The translations under genes were made by a program, and so were the position numbers. From assembly GCF_000006565.2 (NCBI RefSeq), contig NC_031480.1:5387170-5451169 (forward strand): a DNA stretch of 64,000 bases, in the 5' to 3' direction. Shown here in pieces: positions 32,901-44,871 of the stretch. The stretch is from Toxoplasma gondii ME49. Lineage: Eukaryota > Apicomplexa > Conoidasida > Eucoccidiorida > Sarcocystidae. The notes under the pieces are model-generated. The model ran no database searches. It had not been told where the DNA came from and saw only the letters and a program-made list of their open reading frames with translations. The number at the start of each line of letters is the position of its first letter. Position 1 is the stretch's first letter.

Positions 32901-35762
32901 TCCCGGCCACCGGAGTCTCTGCAGGAGAGCGTGAAGGTGCTCGACCGCGTCGCAGCAGGAGAGAAAGACGATGGCCTTGCCCTTCCCCGTTTTCGCGACC
33001 TGAAGGAGCAGCGCGAGAAGGGGGAGCAGTCGGAGACGCGGAGACGACAGCTGGAGGTAGTACTGGCGCAGTTGCGCCGGCACATGGAACTTCGTCTCCG
33101 CTGAGGCCTGGCTGTCTTGTGCCTCACCCTCGGGTGTCTGCGCAGAGGACGCACAGGTCGCCGGAGACAGCGCGCAGCAGCAAGGGAAGCCTGGCAGCGA
33201 ACGTGGAGTGGCTTGCGGCTTCGCCGTCTCCTCGGCCATCGTCAAACGGAGCCGCTCCAGCAGCGGTTCGCGGTACCGATCCAGAGACACCCACTGAGGC
33301 TCCTGGCGCAGGCAGAAGGCGGCGAGGCGTTCGACCTGCGGTGTGAGAGTCGCGGAGGCCATGATCACTTGAAATTCTTCTCCTCGTCCAGACAGCGCGG
33401 CTGCACTTCCACACGAAGACTTGCCAGCAACGGAAGAGCCTTTCTCCCCCTTCTTCCTTTTCGTCTCCGCAGATGAAGCCTCCACCTTATCGGGCGCCTC
33501 GCCGTCGTCCTCGCTGCCTCCGTCCGCGTGCTCCTCTCTCGCTCGACTCTCCTCTTCTCTCTCTGGGTTCTGCTCTTCGAGGATCTGCAGCCTGAGCGCC
33601 TTCATCTGCAGCTGCTCTGCCTTCTTCTCTGCAAGCAGAGTCACGATTTTCTTCAGCTTCGCCTCGAAGCCAAGGTCGAGGAGACGGTCGGCCTCGTCGA
33701 GCACGAGCAGGTGCAGCGCAGAGACCTCGAAGCAGGAGGTCGTGGTCAGATGGTCCAACAGCCGCCCAGGGGTGCCGAGCAGCACCGTCACTCCCGCGCG
33801 CAGCCGCCGCTTCTCCGACTGTTTCTTCTCGCCGCCTGCAGGACGGACGGCGAGAGGAAGCGTGAGTGAGGCTCCAGAAGGACCAACAGAGGAACTCGAG
33901 GACGGCGGAAGAAGAACACCACGCGAAACGCGAGCCGGAAGAACGGGAGGAAGAAGAGAACGAAGTGAAACAAGAGGGAGGACGAGAAGGAGCAAGAGAG
34001 ACAGGAGGAAGGAGAGAAGTAAAGGACAGTCAGGAGAAGGAAGGCGACGAGAGCAAGAGAAAACGAACAGGACGCCACAGACGGCCATTGCCGCGCGGAA
34101 GAGCATCCGACACGGACGAATCAGAAGAACGGCTGGAGTGTACAGACTGCGAGAGGCGTAGCTGTCCCCCTCTGTCTTTTGGATGCACTGCCGCGGTGTT
34201 GTCTGTCCATGATTCCTTTCTTCGCTGTGCGTTCGTCAGTTCGCTCATCCCACCTTCCTCTTTCGGCCCGCATGTTTCCTCAGCGTCTCCGGGGTCGCAT
34301 CTGGCATGCGTTTTCTCTCTCCGTCTTTTCTCCGTTTCCTCCCTCTCCTTCCTCCATGTCGGGTCTTTCATTCCTTTTTTGCTTGGCCTGTTTGAGTTAC
34401 CTGTGACAGCAGCGACGACGATCCAGGGGAAGAGTTGCGCGAGGCGGCTGATCTGCGAGCAGGCCTGAACCGCCAGCTCGCGCGTAGGCATCAGCAGAAG
34501 GCCGCGAGTTCCGTCGCCTCTTCTCAGGCTCTTCCCGGTACGCTCATGCTCAGCGAGAAGCTGCTGCAGCAGCGGAACCACGAAGCAGAGCGTCTTGCCC
34601 GAACCTGAAGCAAGAGAAAAAAGAAAAACAGAGGAAGAGAAAAGGTGGAGAAAAAGAGATCCAGAAGAAAGAGGCTGGCAGTGGAAGGAAGGCAGAAATG
34701 CGAGGAGACCCAGCAGATGAAAGAAGAAAGAGGCAGGAAGCCAGAGAAGAAAAACAGAGGGCGAAGAGGAGAGTCTTGATGTTCTTCCAAACACACTGTG
34801 TGAGTCACCGGGCAGGAGGTTGGAGAGAGAAGGCTGGCGTTTCCACGAGATGTTTTATGCCTTTTAAATATGCCTCATAAACTCGAGGGATTTCGGCAAA
34901 GGGACCTTTTCGAGAGGGGCAGAAACAAATGTTATCCAGTCTCTTCCCTGCTTCTGCCGTGGACGCTCTCGATAAAAAAACCATCAGAAAAGCTTGCGTT
35001 TCGCCGACCTGTAAAGCACTGCACGAGAGTGTCGTGCCTATGGAGAACTGTTGGAATCGCAAGGTGCTGGATTGCAGTTAGGCGCCGAAAGCCGTGGTGG
35101 TTGAGGGTACGGATTAAACGCGTATGAAGAATACCCTCCATTTGCGAAAATGTACACGAGGAAAACAAGTCGTCGCCAGAGTCCGATGCGTCTTCTTCTC
35201 CCTCAGCTTCTCCCTCTCCTTCTCCCTCTTCTTCTCCCTCTTCTTGTCCGTCAGCTTCGGATACTGAATCTGCATCTTCTTCTCCCTCTTCTTCTCCCTC
35301 AGCTTCGGATACTGAATCTGCATCTTCTCCTGCATCTTCCGCTCCCCGCTCTTCTTCGTTGTCCTCTTCTTCATCTCTCTCTGCTTCTTCTCCGTCTCCT
35401 TCCTCCCTTGTTTCTTCTCCGATTTCGCGTCTGCGTTTCTGCCTTCTGGGCTCTGCAGAAGTCGAGCCTGGCGTCCCTGCGGTGCGGTGTACGTCCACGC
35501 CGCCGCCGTGGGAGGCTTGCCTCTTGCCTCGAGCGAAGAGTTCTCGGCGTTTCCCTCCCATCTGCATGCATGCAAGGCCTTTCCGTCCGCCGCGAGCGCC
35601 AAGTGGAGAAGCAGAGAAGCTGAGCGACGGACCTTCGGACCTGAGACAGACACGGTTTCCTTCGCGACTTCGACCGGGAAGAGGGCAGACTTGGCGACTC
35701 CATGGTGTCTCTACACCTCTCTGCGAGACTCGACGCGAGCCGGGAGACTCGCGCCCTCGCAT
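29069..35762 (-). CDS. DDX31: DEAD-box RNA helicase, DDX31/Dbp7 type (7 exons)
   Basis: Minus-strand exons 35762-35009, 34604-34401, 33835-32605, 32144-32054, 31298-31175, 30725-30512 and 29771-29069 sum to 3,321 nt (1,106 residues), every phase matching. Exon 1 encodes an acidic (E/D/S)n N-terminus, then the Q motif ([14 protein letters not shown]). Motif I is built across an intron as CFTGSGKT. Then Ia [12 protein letters not shown], Ib [65 protein letters not shown] and [18 protein letters not shown] long charged insertion between II and III, another after IV, and the tail [17 protein letters not shown] are hallmarks of Dbp7/DDX31, an ATP-dependent nucleolar helicase of large-subunit (60S) ribosome assembly. 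The C-terminus is basic, Lys/Arg-rich. The start is the ATG of [11 protein letters not shown]; a shorter start is possible. Confidence 0.94.
29906..30062. repeat. TA-rich microsatellite cluster in a DDX31 intron
   Basis: Interrupted (TA)n with TGCATA and GTATAC variants between exons 6 and 7 of the helicase gene (intron 29772-30511). Confidence 0.85.
32385..32479. repeat. Cluster of four GGTGTAC-NN-ACACC palindromes
   Basis: Four copies within 95 bp: 32385-32398 (GGTGTACATACACC), 32409-32422 (GGTGTACGTACACC, a perfect palindrome), 32440-32453 (CCTGTACATACACC) and 32466-32479 (GCCGTACGTACACC). They are in the intron between exons 3 and 4 of the DDX31-like gene. The spacing from one start to the next is 24-31 bp. 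Confidence 0.9.
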
Positions 35763-38700
35763 TGTGAGTGCCAGCGGAGCAACACGAAGCAAAACAACGC
35801 AGCGAGGAGGAAACGAGGAAGAAACGCGCAAAAAAAGGAGTCCGAGAAGCGAAGGAAAAGCCTTGGGGGCTAGGGGGACGGCGCCCAGACAGAGAAGCTG
35901 GAGAAGGCAGGATGGAGAGAAAGACGGAAAAAGAGAGCACGGAAGGGAGATGCGAGAGAGGAAAGACGACAGGAAGAGAAATTTCACAGAGAAAACAGCA
36001 GAAGTAGATGCGAGCGGAGGGCAGTGAATCTTGGTACGCCAGCGCTGCAGGAGGCGAGAAAGCCGCTCGAAAACTTTTCAGAAGAAGAAAGAAAATACGA
36101 GTAAGGAAGGAAATGGAGAAAAGGAAAAAGAAGAGGAGGCGAAAGAAGACAAAGCATTTCCAGGACTGCCTGTGCGCCTCGCGGTGGCTGCCGACTCAAC
36201 GCCTCGATTGCAAGTTTGCGCAGCGGCTCGCGTGTACAGACACCGCGGGAGGGAATGGGGGAAACAGTCGCTCGGACGCATAAGATGTTTCTTAGATGAA
36301 GATTGAAAAGTTTTTTCTTTTTTTGGAGGCGAAAAAAGAAAGAGAATAGGGCCACAAACGGCGAGCCTCGAAGGAAACTGGAAAAGAGAAACAAAGAGCC
36401 CCACATGCAAAGCTCGCAGCGAAGAGTTGAGTGCATGCGCAGGACTGGCCTCTTCCAAAATTGGCGCGCTTTAAGAACGTCGAAAATCTTCCCCAGATTT
36501 ATTTGCGGAACTCTGGCCCAGTTGACTTCACAGAGGCGGCGTCGAGCCATGCTCGAGAGACTGCGAGAAATTGCGTCAGGCAGTCAGACGGAGAGAACGA
36601 GATGGTCTGCGACGCTACTCCCCGAGAAAAGAAGGCAGAAAAATTGAGGTTCAACGCAAAAAAGGAAAGACACACAGAGAAGAAGGGAGCGGAAGAAGAG
36701 GGAGGAAACAGAACACAGAGACGGAGTCTACGAGAAGAAAGGCAGGACGGAAGGGGAGATAAGAGAGAGATAGAAGAAGGAGGAACTACGGTAAAAGAAG
36801 AAAGCCGAGAGGAGAAGAAGAAAGGAAAAGAGAAGAAAAAAACAGACAGGTCAAAACGGAGATAAGGCTAAATGTACAGATGGGAGAGAGACAGAGAGAA
36901 AAGGTCGATGTAGAGAGAGAATGACACTGCGAAAGAGAGAGAACGAGGTTGGAAAAGGCGCGCTGAGGAAGTCGTGCCAAATGCACCGTTTCCTCGCGAC
37001 CAACACAGCCCCGTGAACAGTTATCCTGTCTCAACGACACAAAATATTCTATTTATTCATCAATATTTACCTTGTTACACATCCATCCCAACAGCTGCTC
37101 CTTTTCCTTACACATCCACCTACATATATATATATATATATATGGACCTTTGTGATACTGACTGTGGACGACTGCGTCGTAGGTTCGGCGAGAGACAGAG
37201 CCGCGTCTGTCAGCTCCATGCCGTCGCTTTGGCGTCTTAGAAAAGAGGAAGTGAGGAGCATCTTTTTGCAGAGAAGTATTATCTCCTCCAGCTAAAGTGG
37301 CGGGTTTCACACCAGATCGCATTCTTGTTTCGCTGGGAGCTCGTTAATGCTTTTTGTGTAATGTAAACGCGGAAGCAAACCGTGTTCAACCTTGAAGGTC
37401 TCTGTTCACCGGAGACAAGCGCTCCGCGGCATGTGCACACAACGCGATACCTGCATGTTTTGTTCTTCGTTCCTGAGACCACTGTAAAAACCGACAAAGG
37501 TACAAATATTCATCTACGCAAATAGGTGAACATGTCTATATGCATATATATATATATATTCTCTCGCTCTCCTCGCAAGAAACCTCACACTTCCTGTACA
37601 CGCTCAAGAAGGCAGACCGGTTTTTCTCATTCTTGTTTCTTTCGCGACCTCTCTCCTTCTTTCGTCGACCATTCTTAGGTGACGACCTCTTTGGCTTGCG
37701 TTTGGAAGCTGGGGAAGAGACGCGGATGAATTCAACAGAGCTGCGAACTCCAGACGCAACGGCTCACGGTCGTTAGTGGTGCCGGATCTCCTGCAGGACG
37801 ACTCGCATCACTCTCTGAAGAGCAGATGAATGAGCTACCTTTGTTTCGGTGACGTGTGAAAAGCGTTGATTCTTTAATTGTTCAATTCCGGAACCCAAGA
37901 CAAAAATGCTGCGTCCGATCTACGAGAAGACTGTCGTTCTCCACTCTCTTGACCTTGTTCGATAAACGTGTGTGCAGTTCCTTTTCTCGCCATCTAGCGA
38001 GACAAGGCGAGGGAATGAGGAGACAGCCAGCCGCTGTCTTCTCGGTTTCTTGTCTTTTTGCAAGACTCAAGAGCTGTCGACACCCGGAGGTTGTGGGGGT
38101 GTGCCAAGCGCTGCAGCCACACCAGACAAAAACGCGGAAAATCTACGCGACGGACGGTCACAGGGTGAAGGTATCAAAGGAGAGTTTTTGACCGCATCGC
38201 AGGATGGCACTCTTTGATCGTAATGTTGTCTCTAGGGAGAGAGATGACCGCATCTGTTGAGACCTCGAAAAAAGAAACAGTGCTGGATATTCCTTTTCAT
38301 TCGCTTAGCGCCTGGGCGCGTCGTCGCGTTTGTTTGATCGTTCCTGTCCATCCACACACTTGACAATACAGGACGCACGCGTCTACAGATATCTGGAATT
38401 CTTGAGAAAGATCTAAAAGGCCTTGCTGTCTCTCTTCTCATGCGGAGACCGCCTTTCCTCTGTCGTTTCTTGACGAGATGACGCGCATGCACGACAGCGC
38501 GAGGAAACCGGAGGGTCGAAAGCGACGCCCATCGCCTCTGTATTCCCCGAGCCTCGGCACTTTCAGGGAGAATTCCATGACGCTGAGACGCGAAGCACCG
38601 GAAAAAAATGGCTAAACGTTTTACCTAGAGAGCGAGGATGAAGGCCTGTGTCAACTGCACTGTGATGTGTCTTCCTGTCTCCTTCTCTCTTCCTGTCTCC

Positions 38701-38806
38701 TTCTCTCTTCCTGTCTCCTTCTCTTTTGTGCGTCTTTCTGTCTCTCTCTCTCTGCGTCGGCTCGGACGCCTATTTCTGTGTCTTTCTTCTCTTCCTCCCT
38801 GTGCGG
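35763..38806. other. Intergenic region between DDX31 and HMCES genes
   Basis: Upstream flank of the helicase gene and downstream flank of HMCES, both on the minus strand. It contains a palindrome copy (36232-36244), TA tracts (37123-37143 and about 37541-37560) and purine-rich sequence near 36600-36950. Short open frames here carry no motif. Confidence 0.45.
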
Positions 38807-41363
38807 TTAACTCTGTTTCTTCTTCTCTGCAGGTGCGAGGAAGAAATCAAGAGTGTGCATTCCTCGCGGCTTTTGGGGAGACCCTGTAGCAGTGCCTCTT
38901 TTTGGGAGAGGAAGAACGCAGTCTGCGCTTTCGTAGCGACTGTTCCCAACGCGCGTCGTCACCGGGTACAGATCCACAGTCGTGCGATCTGGACAGAGAA
39001 AGACCGAGACAGAAGGACAGAAACGCGGTCACAGGGAGACAGAATGTGCGCGACAAACAGAAGGGAGGAGAGAACCACGTAGACACAGAGAGAAAAGAGA
39101 GAGGAGTGGAGACTGGAGCAGACGGAGAAAGAAAAACAGATTGAAATGGAGACAGAAGAAGGAGACAGGCGCGACATGGCATACGGAGACACGGAGATAC
39201 CATGAGGCGAGAAAGACAGTGGCAGAGCGACGGAGACTGAAAATACAGAGACAGAGAGACACACACGGGGACTGAACGAGAGAGGGACAGAAGGTGAAAC
39301 AGCAAGACTGAATCAGAGACAGAAACGATGAACGAGACGGAAACAGACTCCCCTTCTCGCCGCATGGGCGCCAGATGAGCAGCGCGTAAAGAGAACGAAA
39401 AACAGGTTCTCTCAAACAACGAGTGGAAGAAAACATTCCTTCGAAAGGCGGTCACTCCGTCAACAAGAAATACAGAATCAAAACCAAGGAAGACGCATGA
39501 ATCCAGACACACGTACATCTCTACATCCTTAGGCATGCATGCATCCAGAAAGAGACTTGCACTATGCACTTATGCGTATAACTATGGATGCGAACAACTG
39601 ACTGGGCTGGTGGCGTTAAGATGGCTGAACGACGAGAGGGAGGACTGGGGACCGAGAAGCCTCCGCCGTTTAAAGTGCGGAGGAGACCTCGGTGAGAGTC
39701 GCGGCCTACGCGGCCTGACGCGGACTTACAGAGCTGCTTAGAACGGCCAAGAAGGTCCGGAAAGAGTTTTGAAAACGGATTTTCATTGGCGTTCAGCCAC
39801 CGCGAGGCGTCCGCAGGAGAGAGGAGGACGGGCATCCTGCAGACGCGGCAAAAAACTCAGAGGTGGGGAGGCGAAGCGAGAGTCAAACGCGAGGGAACGA
39901 AAGCGGAAACAGAGAAACAGGAAGCCGCGAGCGACGAAGAAAAGGGAGCGGGAGAGAGAAGAGAGGTGGCGGGGAGGAGAAAGGCGATGAGAAAACGAAC
40001 GAAGCGAGACGAAAGAGATGGACGCGCAAGGACATTCCCCAGAGACTCGTGAAAAGAGGAGACACAGCCAAGCAGCAAGCGAAACATCTCCATGCATCTC
40101 CAGATGCAAAAACAGAAAAAAAAACAGCGAGAGTGCCGAAGGAACTGCAGGAAAAACCTGTACGAAGAGACGAGAAGAAACGCTTCCGCGCAACAAGCAG
40201 CAGGCGCTGACGGTACAACGATGTGCGATGCCTCTCGCTCGAGTCAGAGGGAGCGTCCCTGGTCGCAAGCAAAGGCGCGTTGTAACTTTTCTGGACAGTC
40301 CGGAGATTCGGGTGCCCACCTGCTGTGAATGTCAGCCATAGGTGTGTTTGCACTGTCCATGGTTAGAATCGTCGCGGAGCAGTCTCGCGTTGCAGGCGGC
40401 CGCCCCCCTGGAGACGCGTCGTCCTCGAAGAGACCTGCAAAGAGCAGCGGCGCCTCGCCTTCCTTCAACACACTATGCCACTGCGCATTGTCCTCGGACG
40501 CGAACCCAGTCGTCTCTGGAGCATGCGTCTAGAAAAAAAGCAGAAAACGACACAGTTGCTCTGGACTTGCAGGCCCCCGCTCAGCCACTGAAAGGGAGGA
40601 ACGTCGACGCGTTCCCTCGCTGGAAAGACCTTTGTCTCGAAAAAAAACTACCCCTGTTCTTCACCACATACACCGTCACACCAAGGCATCATCTGCACGC
40701 TCTAAACACCAAACCGAGAATGATGCGTGTGAACGGAAATATACAGGATGCTTTGTGTACGTATATAACTGTATACATACATATACGCATATACATATAC
40801 GCATATACATATATATACATATATATATATTCATACATCTATATATATATATATATATATATGCATGTAGATGTTTAGCACTGCTTCTGCGAGTGGGATA
40901 GGTTTGAGAACGAAGGCAAGACAGACGGTGACTACGCAGGACAGACGGCTTTCACGACGCTTCTGCTTTTCGGTTTGCAAGGCGGCGGAGACAAGTGCAA
41001 CGTCGGTCTGAGCGAGGACCGAGGAAAACTTGGGGCCTTTAAACGAGCGCCGAGCCTGTGTCTGCACACCTGGTTTCGTCTTTTTTTCTCTGCGCCCTCC
41101 TCATGTTTCGAATCTGAGTCTCTCATGCGCTTGCCACTGAGAGGCCTCGCCGTCGCCTCGTCCTGCAGACTGCTGCTCTCGCTTTTTCCGAGCTGGGCAG
41201 CCTCGCCGTCACCCCCCGGAATCGCCGCCTCTGCAGCGGAAACATCCACACAACAAAAACAAACATCGAAGGCGATGGACACACCCACCTTCGCATGCAG
41301 AGGTACATATACACATATATATATATAAAAATATATATATATATATATATAAATATATATATA

Positions 41364-41408
<45 letters not shown>

Positions 41409-41425
41409 ATATTTATATATATATT

Positions 41426-41508
<83 letters not shown>

Positions 41509-42069
41509 ATATTTATATATATATTTATATATATGTATGGAAATATATATTTTTATGCATATATACATATATATGTAGATATCAATAGATACACAAATGC
41601 CCAGACAAATAGATGCGGGGAACCTGCAGATACATGCACTTAGGAGAGGCAGAGGAAGGGAGAGACTCACTTGCATGTGCAGACATTTGCAGAGAAAACC
41701 GTGGCGGAATACACATTTCTGTACAAGGATCTCCTGGAGAGTCTCTCTACCTCTCCCGTTTCAAAAGACGAGCACGGGCGCTCCTCGCGGACAACCCAAT
41801 TATGCGAATATCTACGTTGCTTTTGTGTATACCCTGTGAAGCGTATGTAAATGTCTACATCCTTTTTTATCTATATGTGTGACTGTGTAAAACGTTTGTC
41901 CACGTACCGACATACATTAACAGCCTCTCTATGTAACGAAATACGTACATAAACATATACATACATACGAAGACAACAAGTGTGGGGATACATGTACGTA
42001 TATCTTTATAACCGGTATATATGAAGACATATATATATATATATAGACACACAACTGTGACAAATATGC

Positions 42070-42125
<56 letters not shown>

Positions 42126-43465
42126 CAAGCACATGAATGTCTACATTTCTAGTTATTGGGGACATAAGTGAATTAGCTTGGGAGAAATACCTGCTACAGA
42201 GGCTTTGTGCCGAATGAAGAAAGGCTGCTTCGACTCGCCTGGCCCTTTCGGTTTCTTCCATTCGTAGAAGCCGTCCGCAACCACCACGCACCGGTGCGTA
42301 TCCAGAAGTCTCCTGAAAGAATTTCGACGGCGCATGCATCATCTTTGCGAGACATAAAAGACAGAGCTGCTCCAGTGACGTCACCCTCCCGAGACGCTCC
42401 TCTCCCTACTCTGGTGTCGGATGGCCTCACGGCTACCTTCGATTCTTTCTGTTTCTTTTGTGAGTGCCTCCTGTTCGTTCTGCTGGCTTTCTCTCCTCTT
42501 CCTCTGTCTCGTTCCCCTCTTCGTCTTCTTCCGCTCTTCTTCTCAGGACGCGTTCAGGCGCTGCCTCGGATGTCTTCACACCCCCTGCGGAGAGAAGCGA
42601 GGCGTCTGCTGCACTCGCCGTTCTCTAGTCGTCGAGTTCCGTTCCCTTCCGCGTTTCCTGGCCTTCCTGCGATTTTCTCAGATCTTGCGTTCACAATGCG
42701 CGCTGCACCTGTCTCCTAGGGCCGACACGGCTTCAGTCCCTCTTCTTTTTTTTCTTCTTCTCCCTCTTCTTTTTTGTTGGTCTTCTTCGCTCCCCCTTTC
42801 CGCCTCGCCTGAATCAAAGGCGTTCGCTCCCTGCGTTCTTTGACGCCTGACTCGGTGATTCGCAAGAACCTGCTCTCTCACCGATACAGTCTGGACTGCG
42901 TGAGGCCCTCCACGCGGGCGTTGAACGTGTTGTACGCGGGAGTCTTCCCCTCGCCTTTCGGCTGTCCAGGAACGCGAAGCGCCCATTCAGCTGCTCGCAG
43001 GCGACGGATGCCATTCGCCTCTTCGATGATCGGCACTGCACAGGTCGGCGAAACGTTGAAGCGCGGCCGGAGGAAGTCGAGAGAAGACGTTTCTTCTCCC
43101 GAACACAGTACCCCAGAGGAGCGAGAAGAAGCAGAGAGAGAGGACGAAGAAGAGAGAGATGACGGGGAAGGAGAGCGACAGCCTGCGGAACTTTTGGACT
43201 CGAGTTTGATGTCGACTTTTCCTTTCTTTTCCTCAGTTTTTGTCGGAGGAGAGAGTGTGGCGGAGGGAGAGAGAGAAGAGGCATTTTCAGTCGCTTCCTC
43301 CTGTTTAACGCGCTGGAGAGGCTCCGCGCTCGCAGCGGCCTGGGCGTCTCCCTCTCCCTCTTTCTTGTCTCGCTGCTCAGAAGGCGACGACCGAGACAAA
43401 GGCGCGAGACCAGCGACCCGACGGAGACGCCGTGGATGCAAAGTGCAGCTCATGCGTCCGCACAT
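38807..43465 (-). CDS. HMCES: HMCES / SRAP-domain abasic-site crosslinking protein (6 exons)
   Basis: Minus-strand exons 43465-42882, 42312-42191, 41230-41070, 40528-40320, 39836-39730 and 38988-38807; GT-AG junctions and phases agree and sum to 1,365 nt (454 residues). The protein starts MCGRMS, so processing of Met exposes catalytic Cys2, the residue that bonds abasic sites in single-stranded DNA. Other SRAP active-site residues are present: Asn about 182 ([10 protein letters not shown]), Glu about 212 ([12 protein letters not shown]) and His about 357 (ADIHSRMPVLL). The closing strand is [19 protein letters not shown] in exon 6. HMCES proteins shield abasic sites at replication forks (family knowledge). 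Two low-complexity insertions set it apart: a Ser/Glu-rich block after the first strand, and residues about 235-320 with KKRR-type basic clusters, made largely by exon 3. The C-terminus is basic with HTLDFFLAP, which only loosely recalls a PCNA-binding box. Confidence 0.95.
40743..40863. repeat. TA-rich microsatellite in an HMCES intron
   Basis: ATACATATACGCATATA repeats grade into a pure (TA)n tract ending at 40863, within the intron between exons 3 and 4 of HMCES. Confidence 0.9.
41308..41560. repeat. Long (TA)n array with regular TTT/AAA interruptions
   Basis: About 240 bp of TA dinucleotides interrupted by TTTA or AAAA at varying intervals, in the intron between exons 2 and 3 of HMCES. 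It is the longest simple-sequence tract in the window. Confidence 0.95.
42028..42124. repeat. (TA)n microsatellites in an HMCES intron
   Basis: Two TA tracts (about 42028-42045 and 42072-42124), again between HMCES exons 2 and 3, about 65 bp downstream, in the direction of transcription, of the exon 2 donor. Confidence 0.9.
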
Positions 43466-44871
43466 CTCGGCGAGCAGCGAAGCCTTGCGGAGACGCGCAT
43501 CGCATGCAAGCTCCGGCAGAGCTCCCAGAGTTGCAAATGCCAGCAAACCTGCGAACTCGCATGTATGGCGGGCAGACAGCCGAGCAACGACGGAGAGCAG
43601 AGGAGCAGAGGGAGGAGAGGGAGGAGACAGGAAAGGAACGAGAGAAGAGACTCCCTTTAGCCGTGGCTGCCAGCTCAGACGCCCTCAAGCTCAACTCGAC
43701 AGACCTGAGGGCGGAAGAAGCAAGACCGGGAGGACGCCTTCTGACCGACAGGACGAAAAGAGAGACAACTTGGGCGCCGCGCTTTCACAAAGCAAGGAAG
43801 AGTTTGGGAGAAATAAAGAGGCGGAAAAGCGACTCAAAAGAACAGCGTTGAGGCGCAGAGTCTCAACGGGGTGTCGTGAAGCGGTTTGAAAGAGTCGCTC
43901 TCGAAAGAGCCACCGGAGCGGAACAACGAGGAAGGAGGAAAGAGCGCGTTTCTACACAATAAAAAATGAACCAGAGAGAACAAGAGGAGGAAGATGCAAA
44001 GCTCGCCGCTGACTTCGTTCGCTGGACAAGAACGAGTCTACACACTCGGTCGCGCAACGGCTAGACACGGCAGAGCTGTCCAGACCAGCGACTGGGTCGG
44101 TTATCCATACATCCCTCGCGTTTTGTGTACAGTCAAAGCTCTGTCTGTTCATTTGGCGCTTTGCTGTTTTTCCTCTCGCCTCTGCGACTCTTCTCCGAGA
44201 GAAGTTCAAGGATTGTGCCGAGTCTCGACGAGTGCTGTGGCACCCGCGCGGCCGCCAGCTCGCCCGCCGCATGCAGTCGGGGCGGGTGGAACGGAATATA
44301 AGCCGCGAAGAGAGAGGGTGAAAGTGGAGAGAAGTCCAGAGAGAAAGGCGCAAAGGCGCCGAGGCTCGAGAAGACCCCCACTCTTCTTTGCGTGATGGTC
44401 GAGAGCGACGAAGAGACACGGGGAGCGCCCAAATGTTTTTCGTCGGTTTTGGCTCACATAGGTCTTCTTTCTCTTTCTCGTCTGGCTGTCTTCTCTCTCC
44501 TTGTTCTCGCTGCTTCGCGCCTCCTCCTTCTCGCTCTCTCCCGTGTCAAAACCGGGTCTCTTGCCGCCTGCTACTCGTCCAGCAGCTGCGTGTGCTCTGC
44601 GGGGTGCTTCTCTTTTTCTTTTTCTCGTCGGTTTTCTCTCTTTCGGTCCGTTCTGTCTCGCGCCTCCGGTGTCTCTCCAGTCCTTCTCTCTCCCGCGTTT
44701 CCCCTCCCCTCCTCCGTCTCCAGCTCTCGCGCGCGCTTTCTCTGCACCCTCCTCCTTGTGCTGTCTCCTCACGGTTTACACTCGCTTTCGCCTCTCCCCT
44801 TTTCCGGCCTCACAGCCGTTCTCCTGTTCTCTAAACCACAGGCAAAACTACCTGCCTTCTTTCTCTGCAAA
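43466..44871. promoter_or_regulatory. Divergent promoter interval between HMCES and eIF3h
   Basis: The two genes start 1.4 kb apart and point away from each other, so both promoters must lie here (inference from layout). The eIF3h side is a TC-rich tract from about 44450 to 44860, as usual for long coccidian leaders. No TATA box or initiator can be assigned by eye. Confidence 0.5.

Noticed and set aside
38000..38150. Alternative HMCES last exon reading LRVSTALESCKKTR
   Set aside because: It resembles the SRAP closing strand only weakly and needs a poor acceptor. The exon at 38988-38807 matches far better.
38807..38900. Shorter final HMCES exon starting at the CTACAG acceptor near 38880
   Set aside because: It keeps the frame but omits the conserved closing strand [13 protein letters not shown], which the acceptor at 38989 supplies in phase.
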